NCBI GenBank assembly: GCA_902782595.1
Contig: CACZNW010000184.1
Coordinates: 1-12,744, forward strand
DNA: 12,744 nucleotides
Source: an uncultured Methanobrevibacter sp.
Lineage (GTDB): Archaea > Methanobacteriota > Methanobacteria > Methanobacteriales > Methanobacteriaceae
Direction: 5' to 3'
Part shown: positions 1-5,999 of the stretch, one piece after another
Layout: each line of letters begins with the position of its first letter
How positions within the stretch are numbered: position 1 is the stretch's first letter
The notes under the pieces: model-generated
The model's database searches: none
What the model saw: only the letters and a program-made list of their open reading frames with translations
What the model was told of the DNA's origin: nothing
Position numbers and translations under genes: made by a program

Positions 1-442
1 CTAAGAATGCTGCAAAGAAGATTGCAATGGTTGATGAAATATTAGCTTTAAGACATCCTTTGTATACTAACCAAGCAATGAATGGACCTACAATACCCAT
101 TGAGAAGATGTTTGCACCTAAGGTGGTTAATCCACCGTGAGCAAGCAACAATGCTTGGAATAAAAGTACGATAGTTGCAAGTACTGCAGTTACTGCAGGA
201 CCGAATAGTGCAGCACCTAATCCGTTACCACAAGGGTGTGAACAACTTCCAGTAACAGAAGGTAATTTCAAAGATGATAAGACGAACATAAATGCTCCAC
301 TTACAGCAAGTAATGCTTTGGAGTCAGGTGTTTCATCTACGATTTTTTTGATTTGATAAATACCGAATATGACAACAATGAATGATATGACAAACCATAT
401 AATACACCATGTTAACGGTAAATATCCTTCCATAATATGCAT
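1..442 (-). CDS. cbiM: CbiM, membrane substrate-binding component of cobalt ECF transporter (3' end outside window)
   Basis: The first 147 residues are visible; family members run to roughly 220, so the C-terminal third lies beyond the left edge. It begins MHIMEGYLP, the hallmark N-terminus of CbiM/NikM, in which His2 is a metal ligand. A GSCSHPCGNGLGAALFGP stretch near residues 64-81 is the second family signature (metal-binding loop). Several hydrophobic segments follow, consistent with a polytopic membrane protein. Known role of the family: S component of the CbiMNQO energy-coupling factor transporter, importing Co2+ for corrinoid synthesis, which methanogens need for methyl transfer. NikM paralogues import Ni2+, and the visible part cannot fully separate the two. 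The start at 442 is supported by GGAGGA at 456-451, eight bases upstream. cbiN/Q/O-type partners would be expected to the left. Confidence 0.9.
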   Translation of the reverse strand, partial: MHIMEGYLPLTWCIIWFVISFIVVIFGIYQIKKIVDETPDSKALLAVSGAFMFVLSSLKLPSVTGSCSHPCGNGLGAALFGPAVTAVLATIVLLFQALLLAHGGLTTLGANIFSMGIVGPFIAWLVYKGCLKANISSTIAIFFAAFL

Positions 443-465
443 AACTTATTTCCTCCAAATTCTAA

Positions 466-483
466 TATCAAAATGATTTGATA
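466..483. promoter_or_regulatory. Inverted repeat in cbiM leader
   Basis: A perfect 7-bp inverted repeat (TATCAAA, 4-base spacer ATGA, TTTGATA) lies 24 bases upstream of the cbiM start codon, inside its probable 5' untranslated leader. It could be an operator for a metal sensor or a small hairpin next to the ribosome binding site. I cannot match it to a named regulator. Confidence 0.3.
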
Positions 484-540
484 AATTTCTCAATAAAAAT
501 TTAAAATATAATTAAAAATTTATAAAGTTTTATTGATAAT

Positions 541-569
541 GATATTATATACTTTATTATATATAAATA
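541..569. promoter_or_regulatory. Divergent TATA-rich promoter region of cbiM and pyrF
   Basis: This is a dense run of TATA-like sequence. Read on the plus strand, TTATTATATATAAATA (about 555-569) sits about 25 bases upstream of a plausible pyrF transcription start near 588. Read on the minus strand, TTTATATATAATAAAG (569-554) and AAGTATATAATATC (554-541) are candidate TATA elements for cbiM, with a start near 520-535. The exact elements cannot be decided by eye. Confidence 0.5.
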
Positions 570-582
570 TTGTCAGTAATAC

Positions 583-608
583 CCTAAAAAAAATTTAGGC
601 GAACCTAA
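583..608. promoter_or_regulatory. DtxR/MntR-like palindromic operator candidate
   Basis: Three half-sites are spaced closely: CCTAA (583-587), TTAGG (595-599) and CCTAA (604-608). The last two form the inverted repeat TTAGG-CGAA-CCTAA, resembling the TTAGGNNNNCCTAA-like operators of archaeal DtxR-family metal regulators. The first two form CCTAAA-N5-TTTAGG. It lies just downstream of the presumed pyrF transcription start and upstream of the presumed cbiM TATA box, so it could control either gene. The metal link to cbiM is inference. Confidence 0.4.
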
Positions 609-634
609 TTAATTAACGGAAAAAAGTAGATAAA

Positions 635-1282
635 ATGATAATCAAAAACAACCTAATATTAGCGCTCGATGTGATGAGTGAAAGTGAAGCAATAAAAATA
701 TGTGAATCAGTCATGGATTACATCGACACAATAAAAATCGGATATCCTCTGGCACTTGCCGAAGGACTTGAAATAATCAATAAACTAAAAAGCAAATTCC
801 AATTTAAGGTAATCTGCGATTTTAAGGTAGCAGATATTGACGCCACAAACTCCAAGATTTGTGATGAAACATTTAAAGCAGGAGCTGATGCAATAATATG
901 TCACGGTTTTGTGGGATCAGACAGCGTGCAGGCATGTCTGGATGTTGCAGAAAAACACCAGAAGGAATTATTCCTCCTAACCGAAATGTCACATCCAGGG
1001 GCAAAGATGTTTCTTCAAAAAAATGCAGATGCAATAGCCCAAATGGGAGTGAAAATGGGAATTAAAAACTATGTTGCACCTGCCACACGGCTGAACAGGT
1101 TATCAGACATCAGAAACATAGTTGGCGAAGATGCATTCATAATATCTCCGGGTGTTGGAAAACAGGGTGGAGACGGCAAAAAAACATTAGAATACTCAAA
1201 TGCAATCATCGTTGGAAGAAGCATATACGAAGCCGAAAACCCGAAACTTGCATGTAAAAAATTAATCGAATCACTTGAGTAG
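635..1282 (+). CDS. pyrF: Orotidine 5'-phosphate decarboxylase
   Basis: This enzyme catalyses the last step of de novo UMP synthesis, decarboxylating OMP to UMP in the cytoplasm. At 215 residues it has the usual length of archaeal enzymes. Visible signatures: LALDV with Asp12 near the N-terminus, K34 in DTIKIGYP, the catalytic D-x-K-x-x-D tetrad region DFKVADI (D62, K64, D67), LLTEMSHPGA (114-123), and the phosphate-binding loop SPGVGKQGGD (171-180) followed by IIVGRSIY with R195. The pattern matches the Methanothermobacter enzyme as I know it throughout. The ATG at 635 has only a weak A-rich upstream region and no clear Shine-Dalgarno. It appears monocistronic, transcribed away from cbiM. 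Confidence 0.96.
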   Translation: MIIKNNLILALDVMSESEAIKICESVMDYIDTIKIGYPLALAEGLEIINKLKSKFQFKVICDFKVADIDATNSKICDETFKAGADAIICHGFVGSDSVQACLDVAEKHQKELFLLTEMSHPGAKMFLQKNADAIAQMGVKMGIKNYVAPATRLNRLSDIRNIVGEDAFIISPGVGKQGGDGKKTLEYSNAIIVGRSIYEAENPKLACKKLIESLE

Positions 1283-1297
1283 ATGTAAAATTATTTT

Positions 1298-1318
1298 AAT
1301 ATAAAAAAATATAAAATA
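1298..1318 (+). promoter_or_regulatory. Promoter of the DUF5654 gene (TATA-rich)
   Basis: ATATAAAAAAATATAAAATA lies 50-70 bases upstream of the ATG at 1369, giving an expected start near 1340. The ribosome binding site GGAGG is at 1356-1360, eight bases before the start codon. Confidence 0.45.
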
Positions 1319-1368
1319 CTATTGTTCTTAATACTTTGAACAAATTGACTTAAACGGAGGAAAAATAC

Positions 1369-1611
1369 ATGGCAACTGAAGTAACAAAAATGATTATGGA
1401 AACCATCCTAGCATTAATTACAACCGCTTTTGCATTTGTAGCAGGTGCCGCATGGAACGATGCAATTCAAAAATTAATTGAAACCTTCATCGGCAGCGGG
1501 GATGCACTTCCAAGTTTATTCACTTATGCAATTGTTGTAACTATCGTTGCAGTAATTGTTACCGTGATCATCGCAAGAATTGCCGGTAAAATGGGCGTAG
1601 AAGTGGAATAA
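1369..1611 (+). CDS. Small two-helix membrane protein, DUF5654 family
   Basis: This 80-residue protein has two hydrophobic segments (about 12-30 and 51-72), separated by a short loop IETFIGSGDALPS. The first helix ends in FVAGAAWNDAIQKL, which I recognise as the characteristic core of DUF5654, a family of small archaeal (and some viral or bacterial) membrane proteins without an established function. The C-terminus (RIAGKMGVEVE) is short and polar. A strong GGAGG ribosome binding site and an own promoter and terminator indicate an independently expressed, probably well translated gene. The N-terminus is not a cleavable signal peptide in appearance. Function unknown; a role in membrane organisation would be speculation. 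Confidence 0.85.
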   Translation: MATEVTKMIMETILALITTAFAFVAGAAWNDAIQKLIETFIGSGDALPSLFTYAIVVTIVAVIVTVIIARIAGKMGVEVE

Positions 1612-1640
1612 AAGGAATATAAATTCCTTTTTTTACTTTT
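1610..1640 (+). terminator. Hairpin plus T-run terminator after DUF5654 gene
   Basis: A perfect 9-bp stem AAAAGGAAT (1610-1618) / ATTCCTTTT (1623-1631) with a 4-base loop overlaps the stop codon and is followed by a T-rich tract broken by one AC. It lies between two converging genes and may also stop transcription coming from the right, although the T-run on that side is weaker. Confidence 0.75.
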
Positions 1641-1642
1641 TT

Positions 1643-2170
1643 TTAATTTAACTTTTCAAAAACAATTCCTGCAGATACATAGGCCAATTCAAACAATATG
1701 AAGTAAATAAATACCAGAATACTGAAAGCGCCTGAAAATGCAAGGAAAAATATAACCAGTTTCATTACAAACCTATATTCAAAAAATATGTTTAAAAAAA
1801 CATTGTCAGTAACTTTTGATATGGTTTCATGACCTACTTCATCGGATATCGCTGCAGCAATACATATAAGCAGGACAACCAGACTCAAATCAGGAATTCC
1901 GCAAATCAAACATATAACAACAAATAAAAGCAATGTAATGATATGATGAACACCATCTACTTTTAAAACAATCAGATTACCTATTAAAATTGCAAAAAAC
2001 ACATATGCCGCACCGGTATAACTGACTGTTGCAGCGGCAGTTGCAATAGCACATAAAATCCCAAAGAAACTTGCAAATAAAACATTGTGATTAACATCAT
2101 ACAAATCATCCGAATATTTCATGAAAAATCCGGACAATATAAATAAAATGGCCAAAATTATATCACTCAT
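1643..2170 (-). CDS. Polytopic membrane protein of unknown function
   Basis: I do not recognise a named family. The 175-residue protein has about six hydrophobic segments (roughly 3-18, 28-50, 53-70, 76-90, 95-109, 135-163). Polar, possibly functional groups sit at their ends: KYSDDLYDVNHN (18-29) with an acidic D-D-x-x-D cluster, KVDGVHH (70-76), and SDEVGHE (109-115). Acid and histidine residues placed like this at helix ends recall membrane-embedded metal-dependent enzymes or metal transporters, but this is inference. It is too short for a UbiA prenyltransferase. Its ATG directly follows the stop codon of deoxyhypusine synthase, with GGTGAT as ribosome binding site (2178-2173), so it is translated from the same operon. 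It is the last gene and converges on the DUF5654 gene. Confidence 0.8.
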   Translation of the reverse strand: MSDIILAILFILSGFFMKYSDDLYDVNHNVLFASFFGILCAIATAAATVSYTGAAYVFFAILIGNLIVLKVDGVHHIITLLLFVVICLICGIPDLSLVVLLICIAAAISDEVGHETISKVTDNVFLNIFFEYRFVMKLVIFFLAFSGAFSILVFIYFILFELAYVSAGIVFEKLN

Positions 2171-3094
2171 CTAATCACCCTTAATTTTATCCAATGCAGC
2201 TACATAAATTAAAGGGAAAATTACAGTCACATCGCCAATAACACTTGCAAGACTGGATTCACATCTTGCTTTTGCCCATGATTTCGCTTCTTCCAAAGGT
2301 GCACCTCCTAAACTGCCAGCTTCAGGCCTGTCCATTGTGATTTGAATAGCTGAATCAAGACCTCCCTTAATAACATTGGATGCCAATGTATAATGTTTTG
2401 TAAGGCCTCCACCCAAAAGAATCGCACCGACCTTTTCGGCTCCAAATACAATGTCTGACAAATAAGTCATGTCCTTTACCACATCCACTACAAAATCATG
2501 ATCCTGGTTAAATATCCATAACTGCAAACCCATCATTGAATCAATTAATCCCGGAGAAAAAATAGGCACATTGTTTCTTGCAGCTGCAGCTACAAATGAA
2601 GAATCATCATCAATCCTCAGTCCAACTTCATACAGCAGTTCCTGAATTGAAATATGGCTTTTTTCAGCTGCAATTTCTTCTAAAATTTTGGTAATTTCAC
2701 TTTCAAATACTGTAAAATCATCAGACCCCACATTAATATCTGCAATTCGACCTATACCCTCTTCATTCAGCTTTTCATCGTCTTTTCCTTCATGGCGATA
2801 ATGGGCGCCTCCGAATGCCTCAAGCAAATCATGAGTGATATTTGCTCCGCTTGAAACAATTAAGTTTACATGACCTTCCTGAATCATTTGTGTGACAATG
2901 TTTCTCATTCCCCCAGGTATCAGAGGACCTCCAAGACTCATGAACACTTCCATATTTTCATCCCTGATCATGTCAGCTAAAATATTGCATGCTCTTGAGA
3001 CTCTGCCTGCACCTAAAACACCTGATGCCTCAAACTGATTAATCAAATCAGATATCTTCATATCTCGAGAAACATTAATCTGGTTAACTTTCAT
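2171..3094 (-). CDS. dys: Deoxyhypusine synthase
   Basis: This enzyme transfers the aminobutyl group of spermidine to a specific lysine of archaeal initiation factor aIF5A, NAD-dependently, the first step of hypusine formation. At 307 residues it has a typical archaeal length. Visible signatures: MSLGGPLIPGGMR (52-64), VSSGANITHDL (80-90), IFSPGLIDSMMG (178-189), and the active-site segment GGGLTKHY (228-235), in which K233 corresponds to the lysine that forms the enzyme-substrate imine. GSLGGAPLEEAKSWAK (260-275) closes the nucleotide/spermidine site. The gene is sandwiched in an operon: its ATG abuts the stop codon of the upstream CBS regulator, and its stop abuts the start of the membrane protein. 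The two junctions share the same 12 bases, GTGATTAGATGA. Confidence 0.95.
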   Translation of the reverse strand: MKVNQINVSRDMKISDLINQFEASGVLGAGRVSRACNILADMIRDENMEVFMSLGGPLIPGGMRNIVTQMIQEGHVNLIVSSGANITHDLLEAFGGAHYRHEGKDDEKLNEEGIGRIADINVGSDDFTVFESEITKILEEIAAEKSHISIQELLYEVGLRIDDDSSFVAAAARNNVPIFSPGLIDSMMGLQLWIFNQDHDFVVDVVKDMTYLSDIVFGAEKVGAILLGGGLTKHYTLASNVIKGGLDSAIQITMDRPEAGSLGGAPLEEAKSWAKARCESSLASVIGDVTVIFPLIYVAALDKIKGD

Positions 3095-4000
3095 CTAATC
3101 ACTGGTAATAATGGGAAATTGTTTTAAATTAGTAATACTGTCGATTAAATCTGTTCTTGTGACAATTCCAATAAGAGCCTGATTATCATCTGCAATTATT
3201 AATCTGGAGATTGATTTATTAAGAATTAATTCAATGGCATTTGCAATTTTTAAATCTTCATTTACAGTTACTACATTTGTTGACATCAACTCTCCAACAG
3301 TAGCGTCCTCCTTATCATCAGCCATTGCATTTACCAAATCAGTCAGTGTAAATACACCTACAACTTTTCCGTCTTTTATGACCGGAGCCCCATCAATTTC
3401 TTTTTTAGCCAATTTTTTTGCAGCTTCTTTTATGGAGCAGTTCATTGAAAATGAAACCACATCACGACTTGCAATGTCCCCCACAGTTTGTTTAGGAATA
3501 CTTCTGATAGTCTGAGTGTCAACCAGAAGAATATTGTCCATATCATCACGGCCAACGATTGTGCCAATGACTCCCAGATTATTAACCGGCGTTGGTCCGA
3601 TACTGATAGTATCTCCCAAATTCAAATCCTTAATACTTCCTAAAATCTTTATTGCAGCTTCACATTCACTGGGTTGGGGAACACTGGTAAATTCAATTCT
3701 TGCAACAGAAATATCCTCCATTTTCATACCGTTTTTATAAATAGGCACTTTGGAATCATTGTCTGAAACTGAAATGTTTAATGAATGGTAAGCTTCAATT
3801 GTTGGTTTATATCCTCCCCTTGGACCCGGCACCCCTTTAACTAAACCTAAACTTCTTAAGGACTGCATTTGATTACGAATTGTTCCAGGATTCCTGTTCA
3901 TAACCTCTGCAATGTCTTCACCCTTAATGGATTTGCCATTTGAGGATTGATATAAATTAATCAATGTTTGTAAAATTTCTTTTTGAACAGATGTTAACAT
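3095..4000 (-). CDS. Winged-helix transcriptional regulator with two C-terminal CBS domains (COG2524-like)
   Basis: Domain order: an N-terminal winged helix-turn-helix (about 1-68, with IAEVMNRNPGTIRNQMQSL as recognition region and the wing GVPGPRGGYKPT); a middle domain (about 85-170) with LNLGDTISIGPTPVNNLGVIGTIVGRD; and a CBS pair (about 173-228, VGDIASRDVVSFSMNCSI..., and 235-290, VGELMSTNVVTVNEDL...). The arrangement matches the archaeal 'predicted transcriptional regulator with C-terminal CBS domains' group. CBS pairs usually bind adenosyl ligands (AMP, ATP, SAM), so a nucleotide-responsive DNA-binding protein is likely; the regulon is unknown. It heads the operon with deoxyhypusine synthase and a membrane protein, and may be autoregulated. 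A GGGG motif lies seven bases before the ATG. Confidence 0.88.
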   Translation of the reverse strand: MLTSVQKEILQTLINLYQSSNGKSIKGEDIAEVMNRNPGTIRNQMQSLRSLGLVKGVPGPRGGYKPTIEAYHSLNISVSDNDSKVPIYKNGMKMEDISVARIEFTSVPQPSECEAAIKILGSIKDLNLGDTISIGPTPVNNLGVIGTIVGRDDMDNILLVDTQTIRSIPKQTVGDIASRDVVSFSMNCSIKEAAKKLAKKEIDGAPVIKDGKVVGVFTLTDLVNAMADDKEDATVGELMSTNVVTVNEDLKIANAIELILNKSISRLIIADDNQALIGIVTRTDLIDSITNLKQFPIITSD

Positions 4001-4048
4001 GATTTTTCCCCATGAAAATTTATTGTAATATAACTATTTATGTCAAGT

Positions 4049-4061
4049 ATACCTTATAAAT
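4049..4061 (-). promoter_or_regulatory. Promoter of the CBS regulator-dys operon
   Basis: On the minus strand ATTTATAAGG is a good archaeal TATA box. It places the transcription start near 4030, about 30 bases before the regulator's ATG. A second TATA-like stretch (AGTTATATTACA, about 4034-4023) is closer and would give an almost leaderless mRNA. Confidence 0.5.
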
Positions 4062-4087
4062 GTTAATGATAGATAATGACAAAATAA

Positions 4088-4125
4088 GAAAATGATTTAA
4101 TCGTGAACTGTTTTAAATCATTTTC
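4088..4125. repeat. Perfect 13-bp inverted repeat, 12-base loop
   Basis: GAAAATGATTTAA (4088-4100) and TTAAATCATTTTC (4113-4125) are exact reverse complements. Read on the minus strand the stem is followed by TTATTTTG, so it could be a secondary terminator behind the peptide/radical SAM operon. It also sits about 30 bases upstream of the regulator's TATA box and could be a protein-binding site. Confidence 0.6.
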
Positions 4126-4266
4126 ATTATTGAAGCTGCCTAAAAGATTTAATCACATCCATGTTTAGAGAAACTTTATTCTAGCAACCAATACAGTGAT
4201 TTGTGAAAAATCAAACAATATGTTATTGTAGATTCATAGCACTAAACCTAATTGACAAATAACCAT

Positions 4267-4278
4267 TATTAAAAAAAA
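4267..4278 (-). terminator. Oligo-T terminator of the peptide/radical SAM operon
   Basis: On the minus strand an uninterrupted run of eight T (4278-4271) follows the stop codon of the RyR-like gene by 16 bases, continuing as TTTTTAATAATGG. Archaeal RNA polymerase terminates at such T-runs without needing a strong hairpin. Confidence 0.6.
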
Positions 4279-4294
4279 TCCTAATTGATTCCTT

Positions 4295-4573
4295 TTATTC
4301 CTGATTAAAAACAGCACAGATTTTATGAGCATAAACCCTGTCTTTATCCTTTTCTTCATCCGGCAAATCACTGTAGGAAACCATCAGTTTTTCCCAGCGA
4401 TTTAATCTATCCTTAACCTTAAAAACAAATTCCCTTTCATCTTCATTTAAATCCATGTTATGTTCATCGATGATTTTTACTAGTGCAGACAATTCAACGG
4501 AAAGAACTTCAGCCCATTCACACCACTGTTCATGTTCGAGTTCGGACAGTTTTTCCATAATCTCTTCATCCAT
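4295..4573 (-). CDS. Small RyR-like domain protein
   Basis: This 92-residue soluble acidic protein resembles the prokaryotic RyR (ryanodine receptor repeat) domain. It has LSELEHEQWCEWAEVL (9-24), matching the LA...HExW core of the first helix, then RWEKLMVSYSDLPDEEKDKDR (59-79), matching the Y-x-x-L-p-x-x-x-K-x-x-D-R motif. The similarity is recognised by eye. The domain's prokaryotic function is not established, though binding of a nucleotide-like ligand has been suggested. The start is the ATG at 4573. An in-frame GTG nine bases upstream (4582) is part of the ribosome binding site GGTGAT (4583-4578) and is not used. The radical SAM stop codon is ten bases upstream, so it is the third gene of that operon. 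Confidence 0.75.
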   Translation of the reverse strand: MDEEIMEKLSELEHEQWCEWAEVLSVELSALVKIIDEHNMDLNEDEREFVFKVKDRLNRWEKLMVSYSDLPDEEKDKDRVYAHKICAVFNQE

Positions 4574-4583
4574 AAATATCACC

Positions 4584-5720
4584 TTAAGGTTTCATGGCCA
4601 GATCCATAATGCTGAATGGTTCGCCTTCCTTTCTGGGGGCAGGTGCTCCCATTCCAAATGCGGATTTGGCAAATTCATTATTCATCCTTTTAGATACTTC
4701 ACCAAAAATCATTTTATAAGCAGTGCACTGTGGGTCAACAGCCTGTGGAGTCTGATATGCCACAATTGCATTATAAGGACATCCTCCTTCGCAATATTTA
4801 ACATATCTGCATTTTTTACAGTTTTCATCAACATATTCTCTGAATTCCATGAGTTTTGCCCATGCGGAGGATGTTTTTAAATCATCAAAACTGGGATTAT
4901 CAGCCACATTGCCTAGAACGTATTCATCCATTCCAACAAACCTGTAACATGGATAAATTGAACCGTCGAAACCAACGGCCAGAGTTGTTCCAATACAGTC
5001 GGCAAAGGTGCACAGAGTTCCTCTTCGCCTTAACGTACTTTTACAGATATGATCAAGGTCCATAACCGAGAATTTGTCCAAATCATAAAGGTACTTGTCC
5101 AGCCAGTCAACAAGCAATTTTCCATGTTCCTCCTGATCAAGTGCCCACGGGTCGGCATTATCTCCCCTTAAGGACGGTAGTGCAGCATGTATTTTCAGAT
5201 TCATTTTTTCTTCTTTAAAAAATTCGTACAATTCATCAGAGAAATCTTTTGAGTAGTCGGTTACCGTTAAAACAAAATTGATTATCAGACCTTTACTTTT
5301 GGCCAGTTCATATTTGTTCATGGTCTTGTCAAAGTAACCCTCTCCCCTCTGATAATCATTAATTTCCTTTGGCCCGTCAATACTGGTACTTACAACAACA
5401 TTATACTTGACAAAGAGGTCCATTAACTCTTCGGTTAAAAGCCAGATATTGCTTTGAAGAGAAAATCCCTCAAAGTTTTCCAGTTTTGAAAGTTTATCCA
5501 ATGCATATTCATAGAAATCATAACCTGCAAGGAGAGGTTCACCTCCATGGAATGTAAAATGAACCTTATCATCCCTAAAACCATCCAGCCATGTGATTAT
5601 CTGGTCTATAATTCCCAAATCCATCATTTCCCTTTTATTATCCGAACCCCAGCAATACTTACAGTTTGACGGACAATTGAGTGTAGGGATAATCATTACA
5701 TGAAATGTCATTTTAACCAT
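4584..5720 (-). CDS. Radical SAM/SPASM peptide-modifying enzyme (CbpB-like, anSME-type)
   Basis: 378 residues. The N-terminal radical SAM motif CPSNCKYC (C16, C20, C23) binds the SAM-cleaving 4Fe-4S cluster; FHGGEPLL (58-65) is the SAM-contacting GGEP motif. The C-terminal SPASM domain is complete: C242-x10-G253-x4-C258, then C301-x2-C304-x5-C310-x3-C314, then C332, the seven-cysteine pattern of anaerobic sulfatase-maturating enzymes that holds two auxiliary clusters. Such enzymes oxidise or crosslink side chains in protein or peptide substrates. No sulfatase is nearby. Instead its start overlaps by eight bases the gene for a small Cys-rich peptide, which is the likely substrate. I associate this pair with the methanogen CbpA/CbpB families, from memory. 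The start could be M1 (5720) or M4 (5711); neither has a strong Shine-Dalgarno, suggesting translational coupling. Confidence 0.88.
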   Translation of the reverse strand: MVKMTFHVMIIPTLNCPSNCKYCWGSDNKREMMDLGIIDQIITWLDGFRDDKVHFTFHGGEPLLAGYDFYEYALDKLSKLENFEGFSLQSNIWLLTEELMDLFVKYNVVVSTSIDGPKEINDYQRGEGYFDKTMNKYELAKSKGLIINFVLTVTDYSKDFSDELYEFFKEEKMNLKIHAALPSLRGDNADPWALDQEEHGKLLVDWLDKYLYDLDKFSVMDLDHICKSTLRRRGTLCTFADCIGTTLAVGFDGSIYPCYRFVGMDEYVLGNVADNPSFDDLKTSSAWAKLMEFREYVDENCKKCRYVKYCEGGCPYNAIVAYQTPQAVDPQCTAYKMIFGEVSKRMNNEFAKSAFGMGAPAPRKEGEPFSIMDLAMKP

Positions 5721-5922
5721 GTATCTTGTTTAATTCATTTAATAACTGTTTTTTCTCATCAGGATCCATATCTTCATTTACAAAAAAGATATAACCGCAA
5801 TCTTCACATTTAACAGTGTCCATTTCTGCATGAGCCCTATGATTGTCCAACATTTTTCTGTGAGCAACCTTATCTTTTGAACCGCATTTTGGACATGGTG
5901 CCAATAATTCTTCCAACTTCAT
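5713..5922 (-). CDS. Small Cys-rich CPxCG/CxxCG peptide, probable radical SAM substrate (CbpA-like)
   Basis: 69 residues beginning MKLEELLAPCPKCG. Four cysteines form two knuckles, C10-P-x-C13-G and C39-x-x-C42-G-Y, separated by a histidine- and charge-rich linker (H21, H28, H31). An acidic and amphipathic tail, DPDEKKQLLNELNKIHG, follows. On sequence alone this is a zinc-ribbon-like peptide, but its position, with an eight-base overlap into a SPASM radical SAM enzyme, points to a modified peptide precursor. The start at 5922 is set by GGTGA (5932-5928), five bases upstream. The frame stays open to 6033, but that extension has no ribosome binding site and crosses the promoter. I recall a family of methanogen modified Cys peptides (CbpA) with this layout, which I cannot verify here. 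Confidence 0.8.
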   Translation of the reverse strand: MKLEELLAPCPKCGSKDKVAHRKMLDNHRAHAEMDTVKCEDCGYIFFVNEDMDPDEKKQLLNELNKIHG

Positions 5923-5953
5923 TAAATTCACCTTATAATTAATTCTATTTTTG

Positions 5954-5974
5954 AAGTATATAACTGTATAGTTA
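5954..5974 (-). promoter_or_regulatory. Promoter of the peptide/radical SAM operon with overlapping palindrome
   Basis: Minus-strand GTTATATACT (5965-5956) is a TATA box, giving a start near 5936 and a very short leader. The palindrome TAACT-GTAT-AGTTA (5961-5974) overlaps its upstream edge, where a bound repressor would block TBP. An alternative TATA (CTTATTTAAAG) lies about 25 bases further up. Confidence 0.4.
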
Positions 5975-5999
5975 ATAGAAAACTTTAAATAAGATGAAT

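Larger units (their letters stand above)
4001..4294. other. 294-base gene-free interval
   Basis: No open frame with a ribosome binding site is visible on either strand. It holds the regulator promoter (right of 4000), a 13-bp inverted repeat (4088-4125), two short palindromes (TGATTT-N5-AAATCA at 4197-4213 and ACAATA-TGT-TATTGT at 4215-4229), a 9-base direct repeat CCTAATTGA (near 4247 and 4279), and an eight-base T-run terminator for the operon on its right. It is unusually long for this gene-dense window. Confidence 0.5.

Noticed and set aside
443..634. Cobalamin riboswitch upstream of cbiM
   Set aside because: The leader is AT-rich and short, without the conserved B12-box-like or GC-rich stem elements; only TATA elements and palindromes are seen.
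3234..3740. Two adjoining plus-strand frames opposite the CBS regulator
   Set aside because: Antisense to the CBS and middle domains, with no start signals; shadows of the real gene.
4455..4880. Open 141-residue frame on the plus strand, opposite the RyR-like and radical SAM genes
   Set aside because: It is entirely antisense to two well-supported genes, Ser/Cys-rich as expected for a shadow frame, and has no ribosome binding site.
4584..5720. Radical SAM gene as a true sulfatase-maturating enzyme
   Set aside because: The cysteine pattern fits that class, but no sulfatase is present in the window and the overlapping peptide gene is a better substrate candidate. It cannot be excluded from sequence alone.
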